Below are positions 1-9,300 of a stretch of DNA of 64,000 nt, piece after piece. How positions within the stretch are numbered: the first letter of the stretch is position 1; each line of letters starts with the position of its first letter. This DNA is from Methanotorris igneus Kol 5. GTDB lineage: Archaea; AGJL01; Methanococci; Methanococcales; Methanococcaceae. The notes below the pieces were generated by a model. The model made no database searches. It saw nothing but the letters and a program-made list of their open reading frames with translations, and was not told where the DNA came from. Location of the stretch: assembly GCF_000214415.1 (NCBI RefSeq), contig NC_015562.1:1240001-1304000 (forward strand). Reading direction: 5' to 3'. The position numbers and the translations under genes were made by a program.

Positions 1-380
1 ACGGATGGTACTTAAGCCAAATCTTACACAAAGAATACCACAGCAGATTAGGATTCTACGGATACGACTTGCAAGACCAATGTGGTGCCGCTAACTCATT
101 ATCAATTAGAAACGACGAGTCCTCACCATTAGAATTGAGAGGTCCAAACTATCCAAACTACGCAATGAACGTCGGTCACCAAGGAGAATACGCAGGTATT
201 ACACAAGCAGCACACTCAGCAAGAGGAGATGCATTTGCTCTCAACCCATTAATTAAAGTAGCATTCGCAGATCCATCATTGATCTTCGACTTTGCACACC
301 CAAGAAAAGAGTTTGCAAGAGGTGCTTTAAGAGAATTCGAACCAGCAGGAGAAAGAGATCCAATTATTCCAGCACACTAA
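1..380 (+). CDS. mcrA: Methyl-coenzyme M reductase alpha subunit, C-terminal part
   Basis: This is the 3' end of a gene that starts before the window; the frame is open from base 3. It encodes the last ~125 residues of McrA, the nickel-F430 subunit that releases methane from methyl-CoM and CoB-SH. The stretch around [16 protein letters not shown] and the following [18 protein letters not shown] are hallmarks of the McrA C-terminal alpha-helical domain. The adjoining mtr operon matches the mcrBDCGA-mtr order of Methanococcales and argues for the mcr rather than the mrt isoenzyme. The gene ends in a strong terminator. Confidence 0.97.
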   Translation, partial: GWYLSQILHKEYHSRLGFYGYDLQDQCGAANSLSIRNDESSPLELRGPNYPNYAMNVGHQGEYAGITQAAHSARGDAFALNPLIKVAFADPSLIFDFAHPRKEFARGALREFEPAGERDPIIPAH

Positions 381-410
381 GGGCTTTTGCCCTTAATAAA
401 TTTTTTTTTT
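379..410 (+). terminator. Hairpin and T-tract after mcrA
   Basis: AAGGGC and GCCCTT form a perfect 6-bp stem around a TTTT loop (379-394), followed by a run of ten T residues at 401-410. It starts on the mcrA stop codon, so it should end the mcr transcript before the separate mtr promoter. Confidence 0.8.
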
Positions 411-515
411 AATTATGTTTATATTGTTTTAGATTTAGTAACAATATGTAAAAGATACAAAAATCTTAAGTAAAAATAAAAAATTCTTTAATCTGACTTT
501 TGCGAAATCAAATGG

Positions 516-606
516 AAAAGAATATATATTATATAAGGAAAGATAAAAAATATCTTATTTTATTTGGGGTTGTGTTGTGTTAATGTTAATATTATTTTGT
601 GAGGTG
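516..606 (+). promoter_or_regulatory. Promoter and ribosome binding site of the mtr operon
   Basis: A purine-rich BRE-like stretch and an AT run (AAAAGAATATATATTATA, about 516-533) look like an archaeal BRE/TATA box. Transcription would start near 555-560 and leave a leader of ~50 nt. GAGGTG at 601-606 is the ribosome binding site of mtrE. No other strong TATA-like site is seen before mtrH. Confidence 0.6.
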
Positions 607-611
607 AAAAA

Positions 612-1511
612 ATGGATACTACATTAATAGCCCTTGGAGCGTTGGCTTTGGCAGGAGCAGCAGCAACAATTGCTGGATGTGCAGAAGACTTAGAGTCTGA
701 CGTAGGTTCTCAGTCCAACCCTAACTCACAGGTTCAGTTAGCTCCACAAATGGGTAACATCCACAGATACTTCAACAAGGCAATTTCAGGGGAGCCAGTT
801 TCATACGGTTTGTATGTTGCTGTTGCTGGTGCAATAGCATGGGCATTATTAAACTATGGGTTGAATCCTGTTCTTGCATTGGTAGCTGGTTCTGGTGTGG
901 CAGCATTTGTTCATGGAGCTTATGCAGTTAGCTCATACTTAGGTAGAATTGTTGGTCAATCAAAGAACTTCGGTCAACCAGTTTACATGGATGTTGTTTT
1001 AAGCCACTTAGGGCCTATAGTAGGGCATGGATTTATAGCGGTATTCTGTATGGTTTTTGCAGCATATTTAGCAAATAATGTATTAGGAAACCCATTCCCA
1101 TTGCCATTGGTAGCATTGATATTTGGTATTACAGTTGGGGCAATTGGTTCCTCCACAGGAGACGTTCACTATGGTGCTGAAAGAGAATATCAAAAGTATC
1201 CATTTGGAGGAGGGGTTCCTGTCGCTAACCATGGAGATATTGATATTAAAGCAGAATATGGTTTAAGAAATGGTTTGGACTCATCGTACTTCTGTTCAAG
1301 ATTAGGTGGACCATTAACAGGGCTTTGCTTTGGTTTGATTATATTCTTAGATGGTTGGAGAGGCGTTTTAGGTGAAATTCTTGGAAATGATTTAATGACA
1401 AAATCAGTTATTGCGATCATTATAGGGCTTTTAATTGTTGTTGTCGCTGCAATATTAAATAGAAAAGTTGAGGTATTTGCAAGAGAGAAATACGGACCAT
1501 ACACAAAATAA
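612..1511 (+). CDS. mtrE: Tetrahydromethanopterin S-methyltransferase subunit E
   Basis: MtrE is an integral membrane subunit of the Na+-translocating methyl-H4MPT:coenzyme M methyltransferase, which couples methyl transfer to sodium export. The 299-residue protein has about six hydrophobic segments (around residues 5-21, 64-85, 87-108, 137-155, 163-178, 235-250 and 267-285) separated by short loops, and its length fits the family. It is the first gene of mtrEDCBA-A/F-GH, with its own promoter and a GAGGTG ribosome binding site. Together with MtrC and MtrD it is thought to form the membrane sector. Confidence 0.96.
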   Translation: MDTTLIALGALALAGAAATIAGCAEDLESDVGSQSNPNSQVQLAPQMGNIHRYFNKAISGEPVSYGLYVAVAGAIAWALLNYGLNPVLALVAGSGVAAFVHGAYAVSSYLGRIVGQSKNFGQPVYMDVVLSHLGPIVGHGFIAVFCMVFAAYLANNVLGNPFPLPLVALIFGITVGAIGSSTGDVHYGAEREYQKYPFGGGVPVANHGDIDIKAEYGLRNGLDSSYFCSRLGGPLTGLCFGLIIFLDGWRGVLGEILGNDLMTKSVIAIIIGLLIVVVAAILNRKVEVFAREKYGPYTK

Positions 1512-1567
1512 GTTTGTATGACACAACAAATTCAAAATTGACTATAAACATGGAATGTGGTGATATC

Positions 1568-2275
1568 ATGGATGCTGTGAGTTTATTGATACCTCTTGCA
1601 GAAATTACAATTGCAGGGGCTATAATTAATGCAAGTGTTCATTTTGTTCCTGTCGGTGGAGCTCCAGCAGCAATGGCTACATCAACTGGGGTAGGTACAG
1701 GTACAACACAGTTAGCGGCAGGTGCAGGGTTTACTGGATTAATGGCTGCTGCAGCAATGGCTGCTCAGGCAGGAGTTGACGTATTCAATCCAGCACACTT
1801 GGCTTTAATTGCTCTTTCTGGAGCAGTAGGTTCAATGATTATGCTTGGTATTACAATGTTGATTGGGCAGTTGATTTATGTATTTGGAGTAGGGGTTGTT
1901 CCAGCAGCAGATAAGTGTGAAAAAGACCCTATAACAGGAGATGAACAAAGACCTTACATCACACCAGGTACAACTGGTCACGCAGTTCCTACAGTTTGTT
2001 TTGTTAGTGGTTTAATTGGAGCAGGACTTGGAGGTATTGGTGGGGCTCTTGCGTACATTGCATTAAAACAATTAGGATTTGACACAGCAATTGCTGGAAT
2101 TTTAGCAGTTGGGTTTTTCTTCATAAATGCGGTTCTTGCGTCCTATAACATTGGAGGAACAATCGAAGGATTCCACGATCCAAAATTCAAGAAAATGCCA
2201 AATGGGGTTATAGCATCATTCGTAGCATCATTATTGTGTGGACTTGTATTATTAGGAATGGCAGGTTTGGCATAA
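1568..2275 (+). CDS. mtrD: Tetrahydromethanopterin S-methyltransferase subunit D
   Basis: MtrD is a polytopic membrane subunit of the sodium-pumping methyltransferase. The protein is 235 residues from the chosen ATG, very rich in Gly and Ala, with about six membrane segments. The frame is open upstream to a weak ATG at 1514, but GGTGAT at 1559-1564 lies just ahead of the ATG at 1568 and the predicted N-terminus [20 protein letters not shown] then matches the usual family start. It follows mtrE by 56 bp. Confidence 0.94.
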   Translation: MDAVSLLIPLAEITIAGAIINASVHFVPVGGAPAAMATSTGVGTGTTQLAAGAGFTGLMAAAAMAAQAGVDVFNPAHLALIALSGAVGSMIMLGITMLIGQLIYVFGVGVVPAADKCEKDPITGDEQRPYITPGTTGHAVPTVCFVSGLIGAGLGGIGGALAYIALKQLGFDTAIAGILAVGFFFINAVLASYNIGGTIEGFHDPKFKKMPNGVIASFVASLLCGLVLLGMAGLA

Positions 2276-2362
2276 ATTAGGCTATGGCTTTGCCTATTAT
2301 ATAAGCATAAACAAGGATTCTACACAAAAACAATAAAAATTAAAAATTGAGTTGGTGGTAAT

Positions 2363-3157
2363 ATGGCTCATGGTGGAGGAGGTCATGCAGCAGAAGTATA
2401 TCCAGAAAACCAAGTTTTGGCTGTAGGGGCAATCTTGGCTATAGTAGGAATGTATGTTGCTCACTTTGTTCCAAGTTTGTCAATGTTGATAGGTGGGTTA
2501 TTAGCAGCAGGAGCATGTGTTGCTGGAGCAAACACTGTTAGGAAAGTTGCTGCTTATGGTTTAGGTACTGGGGTTCCATCCATTGGTATGATTAGTTTAG
2601 GTATGGGAACAATGGCTGCATTGGCAGGAGTTTTAATTCCTAAGGTATTTGGTATTCCTGAAATTGTAACACCAATACTTGCAGCAGTTATTGCAATAGT
2701 TGTTGGATTTATAATTGGTAGGTTAACAGTAAATCCAGTAGGTATGAAAATCCCAATTATGGTTCAAAGTATGACAAAACTTTCCCTTGCAGGAGCTTTG
2801 GCAATCCTTGGATTCTGTGTCGCTTATGCAGGAGGATTTTCAGCAGATGTGTTCATTGATAATGCAGTTAAAAATGGAATTATTGCATTAGCATTTATTG
2901 GAGCAGGTATGTCAATATTGCATCCTTTCAACGCATGTTTAGGTCCAAATGAGAGCCACGAAAGAACATTAACTCTTGCAGTGGCATGTGGTTTAATAAC
3001 ATGGTTAGTCTTTGCCATTGCTAAATTAGATCTAATCTCAACAATCGTTGCTGCAATACTTTGGGCTATTGCATATGGAACATATGTGAAGATGTCATTA
3101 AGAGATGCATGCTGTGTCCTCTACACCCCAGAATTGCCTAAGAAGGAAGAAGAGTAA
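2363..3157 (+). CDS. mtrC: Tetrahydromethanopterin S-methyltransferase subunit C
   Basis: MtrC is the third large membrane subunit of the Mtr complex. The 264-residue protein opens with a His/Gly-rich tip ([11 protein letters not shown]) and then runs through about seven hydrophobic helices, ending in a charged cytosolic tail (LPKKEEE). TTGGTGGT just upstream is its ribosome binding site. The 87-bp gap after mtrD is the longest in the operon and holds a short GC-containing inverted segment but no clear terminator. Confidence 0.95.
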   Translation: MAHGGGGHAAEVYPENQVLAVGAILAIVGMYVAHFVPSLSMLIGGLLAAGACVAGANTVRKVAAYGLGTGVPSIGMISLGMGTMAALAGVLIPKVFGIPEIVTPILAAVIAIVVGFIIGRLTVNPVGMKIPIMVQSMTKLSLAGALAILGFCVAYAGGFSADVFIDNAVKNGIIALAFIGAGMSILHPFNACLGPNESHERTLTLAVACGLITWLVFAIAKLDLISTIVAAILWAIAYGTYVKMSLRDACCVLYTPELPKKEEE

Positions 3158-3166
3158 GGTGGTATA

Positions 3167-3493
3167 ATGGAAGTTGTCAAGATATGTCCAGAGATCGATG
3201 TAGTTATGGAAGTTAATAGTGGTCTTGTGGCAGAAATGAGAAAGGATGTCCTCGTTGTAGATTTAACTCATGTTGAAGAAGAAGTTAAAAAATTAGAGAG
3301 ATTGGCAACAGCACTCAAGAACTCATTAGACCCAAGAAACCCGCCATTGAATACATTCGACAACAGAGATGGAGTATATAAAATTTCAGGGCTTTTTAAA
3401 GGTATGTTCTTTGGGTTCTGGATAACACTTGCGATTCTTGTGTTAGTAGTGATATTAGTGATTAAAACGAATTTAAGCTTAATAGGTCTATAA
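3167..3493 (+). CDS. mtrB: Tetrahydromethanopterin S-methyltransferase subunit B
   Basis: MtrB is a small subunit with a soluble N-terminal part and one C-terminal membrane anchor. Here it has 108 residues, with the anchor at about residues 84-105. The charged segment near residues 38-50 could pair with MtrA. The gene starts 9 bp after mtrC with an AAGGTGGT ribosome binding site. Length and position are typical. Confidence 0.94.
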   Translation: MEVVKICPEIDVVMEVNSGLVAEMRKDVLVVDLTHVEEEVKKLERLATALKNSLDPRNPPLNTFDNRDGVYKISGLFKGMFFGFWITLAILVLVVILVIKTNLSLIGL

Positions 3494-3497
3494 TTTG

Positions 3498-4800
3498 AAT
3501 TTGGAGGTGCTGAAACATGGCAAATAAGAAAGCCCCTGCGGCAGGATGGCCTATTGTGTCTGGAGAGTATGTCGTTGGGAACCCTGAGAGTTGTGTTGGG
3601 GTTGTAACTTTGGGTTCCCACGGTTTAGAGCAAGCATGTATTGATGCTGGTGCTGCGATAGCAGGACCTTGCCACACAGAAAACTTAGGAATCGAAAAAG
3701 TCGTAGCAAATTACATATCAAACCCAAACATTAGGTTTATGGTGTTGTGTGGTTCAGAGGTTCAGGGACACATTACTGGACAGTGTTTTAAAGCGTTATG
3801 GGAAAATGGTATTGGTGACGATGGGGGTATTATTGGAGCGAAAGGAGCAATTCCATTCTTAGAAAACGTTGGTAAAGACGCAGTCGAAAGATTCCAAAGG
3901 CAAATTGTCGAAGTCGTTGACTTAATCGACTGTGAAGATGTTAGCAAGATAACTGCAGCTATAAAAGAGTGCATCTCAAAAGACCCTGGAGCTATAGACG
4001 AAGAACCAATGGTCTTAGACCTTGAAGGCGGAGGAGCAGGAGGAGAAGAAGAAGGGGCAACAGTAAAACCAACATCCCCAGAAATTGCATTAATAGAAGC
4101 AAGAATGAGATTAATATCTGAAAAAATAAATGATGCAGCAATACTTGCAAAATATAATGCTGGATACTACAACGGAAAAGTTCAAGGAATTGCAATAGGA
4201 TTGTTCTTGTCCTTGTTGTTATTCTCATTAATACACCCATTGTTATAATTTGGAGGTGCTGAAACATGGCAAATAAGAAAGCCCCTGCGGCAGGATGGCC
4301 TATTGTGTCTGGAGAGTATGTCGTTGGGAACCCTGAGAGTTGTGTTGGGGTTGTAACTTTGGGTTCCCACGGTTTAGAGCAAGCATGTATTGATGCTGGT
4401 GCTGCGATAGCAGGACCTTGCCACACAGAAAACTTAGGAATCGAAAAAGTCGTAGCAAATTACATATCAAACCCAAACATTAGGTTTATGGTGTTGTGTG
4501 GTTCAGAGGTTCAGGGACACATTACTGGACAGTGTTTTAAAGCGTTATGGGAAAATGGTATTGGTGACGATGGGGGTATTATTGGAGCGAAAGGAGCAAT
4601 TCCATTCTTAGAAAACGTTGGTAAAGACGCAGTCGAAAGATTCCAAAGGCAAATTGTCGAAGTCGTTGATTTAATCGACTGTGAAGATGTTAGCAAGATA
4701 ACTGCAGCTATAAAAGAGTGCATTTCAAAAGACCCTGGAGCTATAGACGAAGAACCAATGGTCTTAGACCTTGAAGGCGGAGGAGCAGGAGGAGAAGAAG
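3498..4800 (+). repeat. 554-bp tandem direct repeat covering the MtrA corrinoid domain
   Basis: Bases 3498-4051 and 4247-4800 are the same sequence offset by 749 bp, with only two differences that I can find, both silent (GAC/GAT in the Val-Asp-Leu codons and ATC/ATT a little further on). The repeat runs from 19 bp before the start codon, through the ribosome binding site, to the Gly/Glu linker, and then stops abruptly where the two proteins diverge. Such identity points to recent duplication or ongoing gene conversion. Confidence 0.95.
3517..4248 (+). CDS. mtrA: Tetrahydromethanopterin S-methyltransferase subunit A (corrinoid subunit), copy 1
   Basis: MtrA carries the corrinoid that takes the methyl group from methyl-H4MPT (through MtrH) and passes it to coenzyme M. 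The 243-residue protein has the cytosolic corrinoid domain (about residues 1-175; [11 protein letters not shown] with His85 is the expected cobalt ligand), a Gly/Glu-rich linker, and one C-terminal membrane helix (about 222-241). This is the canonical MtrA layout. Its first 178 codons are nearly identical in DNA to those of the next gene, including the ribosome binding site GGAGGTG. Confidence 0.95.
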   Translation: MANKKAPAAGWPIVSGEYVVGNPESCVGVVTLGSHGLEQACIDAGAAIAGPCHTENLGIEKVVANYISNPNIRFMVLCGSEVQGHITGQCFKALWENGIGDDGGIIGAKGAIPFLENVGKDAVERFQRQIVEVVDLIDCEDVSKITAAIKECISKDPGAIDEEPMVLDLEGGGAGGEEEGATVKPTSPEIALIEARMRLISEKINDAAILAKYNAGYYNGKVQGIAIGLFLSLLLFSLIHPLL

Positions 4801-5027
4801 CAGAAGGTGGATTTGAGATAGAAGGTATTCCAACAGTTGTTGAGCCAGATCTTGAAGCATGCCAAAAACTTCTTGAAAAGTTAGAATACAAAGTTGGTTT
4901 AATGACAAGGGACATTGGTTTAGCATCAGGGGTAAGCTCAGAATCTGTTAAAGGGTTTGCAATTGGTTCATTACTTGCTGTTGTCTTGGTTGGAATTCCA
5001 ATAATATTAAAATTCTTAATAGGTTAA
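4266..5027 (+). CDS. mtrF: MtrA corrinoid domain fused to MtrF
   Basis: Residues 1-178 repeat the corrinoid domain of mtrA, including His85, and the last ~72 residues are an MtrF: IPTVVEPD, a coiled segment, [12 protein letters not shown] and one membrane helix (about 232-250) with [16 protein letters not shown]. MtrF is normally a separate protein of about 70 residues that follows mtrA, and no other mtrF lies in this operon. The product is therefore a 253-residue MtrA-MtrF chimera with an intact corrinoid site. How many MtrA domains each complex carries cannot be read from sequence. The start uses GGAGGTG, as in mtrA. Confidence 0.93.
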   Translation: MANKKAPAAGWPIVSGEYVVGNPESCVGVVTLGSHGLEQACIDAGAAIAGPCHTENLGIEKVVANYISNPNIRFMVLCGSEVQGHITGQCFKALWENGIGDDGGIIGAKGAIPFLENVGKDAVERFQRQIVEVVDLIDCEDVSKITAAIKECISKDPGAIDEEPMVLDLEGGGAGGEEAEGGFEIEGIPTVVEPDLEACQKLLEKLEYKVGLMTRDIGLASGVSSESVKGFAIGSLLAVVLVGIPIILKFLIG

Positions 5028-5048
5028 AATTCATAGTAGGGTGATTGA

Positions 5049-5276
5049 ATGGCTGAAATACCTTCAGTAGTTACACCAACAAAAGATTTTAAAAGGATTC
5101 AAGAAGAACTTGATAAAATTGAAGAAATGATTGAAAATACAAATGCTGAGTTATACCAAAGAGCCGGTAAAAAAGTTGGAAGAGATGTTGGTATTGTTTA
5201 CGGTTTGGTTTTAGGGATTATATTCTTAACAGTATTCTACAACATAGTATTGCCAATATTCCTTCAAATAAAATAA
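5049..5276 (+). CDS. mtrG: Tetrahydromethanopterin S-methyltransferase subunit G
   Basis: MtrG is a 75-residue subunit with a soluble N-terminal half that is probably a short coiled coil (FKRIQEELDKIEEMIENTNA) and one C-terminal membrane helix (about residues 49-71). It sits in its usual place between mtrF and mtrH with GGGTGATTGA as ribosome binding region. Size and layout are normal. Confidence 0.93.
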   Translation: MAEIPSVVTPTKDFKRIQEELDKIEEMIENTNAELYQRAGKKVGRDVGIVYGLVLGIIFLTVFYNIVLPIFLQIK

Positions 5277-5297
5277 AGTGGATTGGGGTGGTATGTA

Positions 5298-6257
5298 ATG
5301 TTCAAATTTGAGAAAGAACAAATGGTAGTTGAGATTGCTGGAAGAAAAATTGGAGGACAGCCAGGAGAATACCCAACAGCATTGGCAGGGACAATCTTCT
5401 ATGCAAGACACAAAATCGTAGAAGATCCTAAAAAAGGTATCTTTGACAAACAAGCAGCAGAGGATTTAATAAACAAACAAGCAGAAATGGAAGACATTAC
5501 TGGAAACCCAGCATTAGTACAAGTGTTTGGTGGTACACCAGAAGCTCTTGTTAATTATATTGACTTTGTTGCTGAAGTTTGGGATGGTCCAATGTTACTT
5601 GACTCCACATCAGGAGAAGCAAGAATGGCTGCTGCAAGAAGAGCAACAGAAGCAGGATATGCAAACCAGTGTATTTATAACTCTATCAACGTCTCCATTG
5701 AAGATGAAGAATTCCAAACCTTGGTTGAGAGTGACCTTGAAGCATCAATTGTCCTCTGTTTCGACCCAATGGATCCATCAGTTGAAGGAAAGATTAATGT
5801 TTTAACAAATGGGGGTAAAACAAAAGATGTTGGTATGCTTGAATTAGCTGAAAAAGCAGGAATTAAATACCCATTAATTGACGTTGCAGTTACTCCATTA
5901 GGAAACGGTGCAGGTAATGCAGTAAGAGCATCATTTGCAGTTAAGGCAAAATTCGGATTGCCTGTTGGAAGTGGTATTCACAACATCCCATCAGCGTGGG
6001 ATTGGTTGAGAGAATTCAGAAAGAAATTGAGAGAAGAAGGATTAACACAACTTGCAAAAGACGTCCACCATGTATGTGATATTGGAGCAAACCTCGTCCA
6101 AGTTATGGCATCAGGAGACTTCGTCCTCTATGGGCCTATTGACAACGCTCAATTAGCATTCCCAGCAGTAGCAATGACAGATGCAGTTATTGCAGAAGCT
6201 GCAAAAGATATGGGTATCAACCCAATCGACACACACCCATTCAACAAATTGCTCTAA
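5298..6257 (+). CDS. mtrH: Tetrahydromethanopterin S-methyltransferase subunit H
   Basis: MtrH is the soluble methyltransferase of the Mtr complex and moves the methyl group from methyl-H4MPT to the corrinoid of MtrA. The protein has 319 residues and no membrane segment; the family folds as a TIM barrel. The frame also opens at an upstream GTG (5283), but GGGGTGGT precedes the ATG at 5298 and gives the family N-terminus MFKFEKEQMVVEIAGRKIGG. It is the last gene of the operon; the 119-bp gap after it is very AT-rich. Confidence 0.96.
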   Translation: MFKFEKEQMVVEIAGRKIGGQPGEYPTALAGTIFYARHKIVEDPKKGIFDKQAAEDLINKQAEMEDITGNPALVQVFGGTPEALVNYIDFVAEVWDGPMLLDSTSGEARMAAARRATEAGYANQCIYNSINVSIEDEEFQTLVESDLEASIVLCFDPMDPSVEGKINVLTNGGKTKDVGMLELAEKAGIKYPLIDVAVTPLGNGAGNAVRASFAVKAKFGLPVGSGIHNIPSAWDWLREFRKKLREEGLTQLAKDVHHVCDIGANLVQVMASGDFVLYGPIDNAQLAFPAVAMTDAVIAEAAKDMGINPIDTHPFNKLL

Positions 6258-6376
6258 ATTGCCAATCTTTTCAATTTTTTATTTTATCATTCATTATATT
6301 GTTAAATTTAAATTTATAGTTATTTTTTGAAAATCTTTAAATTTGGATTTTTGTAATTTTTTGTAGAGGTGTTAGT

Positions 6377-9300
6377 GTGGGTGGAATGTTGGCACATGGT
6401 AGCAATACTGGAACAATTAAAAGATTGAAAAAAGAATATTCTGATGAAGAAATTTATGCTATTTTAGAAGAGCCGGTCAAAGAATGGTTTAAAAGAAAGT
6501 ATGGAGCTTTTACTCCACCTCAAAGATATGCAGTTATGGAAATTCACAAAAAGCGAAATGTATTAATTTCTTCACCAACAGGGAGTGGAAAGACATTATC
6601 TGCTTTTTTAGCAGCGATTAATGAATTAATATCCCTCTCCATAAATAAAAAGTTGGAGGATAAAATTTACGTTCTATATGTGTCTCCATTGAGGGCATTG
6701 AATAATGACATTGAAAAGAACCTAAAAGAACCTTTAAAGGAAATATATGAAGTTGCAAAGGAGTTGGGTGTTGAGTTGGATGAAATTAGGGTTGCTGTTA
6801 GAACAAGTGACACAACAAGTTATCAAAAATCAAAGATGGTTAAAAAACCTCCACATATACTAATAACAACCCCAGAAAGTTTGGCTATTGCTTTAAATTC
6901 TCCAAAATTTTCTGAGCATTTAAAATCTATAAGGTATGTGATTGTTGATGAGATTCATGCATTAACAAACAAGAGGGGGGTTCATTTAGCTCTATCTTTG
7001 GAGAGGTTGAATAGAATAGCGGATTTTGTAAGGATTGGGTTGAGTGCAACTGTTCATCCATTAGAAGAAGTTGCAAAGTTTTTGGTTGGTGTTGGGAGGG
7101 AGTGCCTAATAGTTGATGTAAATTACCTAAAGGACACTGAAATAAAGGTCATCTCTCCAGTGGATGATTTAATTTACACTCCAAGTGATGAGATATCAAA
7201 AAAACTCTACAAAACATTAAAAGAGCTTATTGAAAAGCATAGAACAACGCTTATCTTTACAAATACAAGGAGTGCAACAGAGAGGGTTGTTTATAATTTG
7301 AGGAATTTGAGCATTAAAAACATTGAGGCTCATCATTCATCATTAAGCAGGGAACATAGGTTAGAAGTTGAGGAGAAATTGAAAAAGGGAGAGCTTAGAG
7401 CTGTTGTATGTGTTGCAGGGGATTCTAAGATACTAACTGACAATGGAATTAAAATGATAAAGGAGTTGTATGGAAAAGAAGCAATCACTGGAATTGAGAA
7501 TGGAAAAGTAAAGTTTGTTAAGTTTAGGAAGCCCCATAAAATTAAATACTCAGCTGAAGGCTTGCTCATTCGAACATCTCTTGGCTTTGAAGTTAAGGCT
7601 ACAAAAGAGCACAAATTCCTAACTGTTGATGAGAATGGAAAACTTAAGTGGATTGAAGCAGAGAATTTGAAGGCTGGAAATTACATAGCTGTCCTTAGAA
7701 AGCTTCCATCTATTGAGAGAGAAGTCTCTATTTTTAAGTTTCTACCAGATTCAGCATACCTTCATCTGAAAATAGAGTTCCTGAGCAAACTAAAAAGAGA
7801 GATGCAGGATAAATTTGGCTCAATTAGTGCTTTTGCAAAGAAAATGGGGTTGAGTCGTAGTCACCTAATAAAACAGCTTAATGGGATCTATCCTTTCAGA
7901 TGGGATCTGCTAAAAGAAATATTGAGGCAACTTTCTCTTGAGCTGTCAACTGAAAATGTTTCAAAAATCACGACAGATAAAGGAAAATACCACATGCCTC
8001 TCAACTTTACTCCTTTTATGGCCCGTCTCCTCGGCTTCTGGATGGCTGATGGCTCATGGAAAAGTGGAACCTTAACTTTATTCTCCAGTGACTTAGATCT
8101 GCTGGAAAAGTATGGAGAGCAAGCGAAAAGGGAATTCGGAGTTAAGCCCGTAGTTAGAAAGCAGAACGTCAGTACTTATGCGTTAGAGCTGTCCTTTAAA
8201 ACTCTCATGGGGATGTTTAAGGCATTAGTTGGGAACAGTGGCAGAAAGTCCAAGCATGGAACATTTCCAAAAATTCTGTATAGTCTCCCATTGGAGCATA
8301 AGAAGCAATTTTTATCTGGCTACTTTGATGGAGACGGGTATCTGGAGATTAAAAATGGGAGAATATTCTCAGCAGGATTCACAACTTTCAACAGAGAGTT
8401 TGCAGATGGCATTAGAGATCTGTTGCTATATTTTGGAATTGTTGCCTCGATAAGAAAGAGGAATTACAATGAAGTCCAGCATTTTAGAGGTAGGATAATT
8501 TCAAAAAGAGGCACGGCCTATACTGTCTCAGTGCTGGGTGGAGAATATCTTAGACGATTCTTTGAAATCATAGAGCCTTGGAGAGATGAACTAAAGAAGA
8601 TTAAGGAGTTTAAATTTTCAGGTTATTCAAATAGAGATGTAATCCCAAACATGGGGAAGAGACTTAGATACCTCAGGTTAAAGCTCGGAATAAGTACCTA
8701 CAAACTACAAAAAGAGCTGTATAATCCAGAGAAAGTGGAAATTGGAGAGAGGCAGATAAGCAGGAGAAATATGATTAAGCTGCTGAGAGTCTACTTGAGG
8801 AAAGCTGAGAAGAAGGGTGATAAAAATCTCGCTCACGAAATAAAAGAGTTACTCAATCTTGCAGAGGGGGATATATTCTTTGATAAAATTAAGGAAATTA
8901 AACCCACGTTTATCGATGAAGCCTATGGAATAATAGACTCAGAAACTGAAAACTACGTTGTCAACGGTTTTATCTCGAAAAACAGCTCTACCTCGCTTGA
9001 GTTAGGTATAGATATTGGAAGCATTGACTTGGTTATTCTTCTTGGCTCACCAAAGAGTGTTTCAAGGGCATTGCAGAGGATTGGAAGGAGTGGACATAGG
9101 TTGCATGAAAAGAGTAAAGGAATTATCATTGCGTTTGATAGGGATGATTTAGTTGAATGCACTGTTTTAGCTCACAATGCAAGGAATAGGAAAATAGATA
9201 AAGTTCACATTCCAAAAAACTGCTTAGATGTCCTCTGCCAGCATATTGTTGGGATGAGTTTGGAGAAAGTTTGGGAGATTGATGAGGCATATAACTTAGT

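Noticed and set aside
3992-4426. A 144-codon minus-strand frame over the mtrA joint
   Set aside because: It is antisense to the duplicated mtrA DNA and encodes a low-complexity Leu run; the plus-strand genes explain the region.
8229-8453. A second plus-strand frame inside the intein
   Set aside because: It overlaps the LAGLIDADG coding frame, lacks a ribosome binding site and has no recognisable motif.
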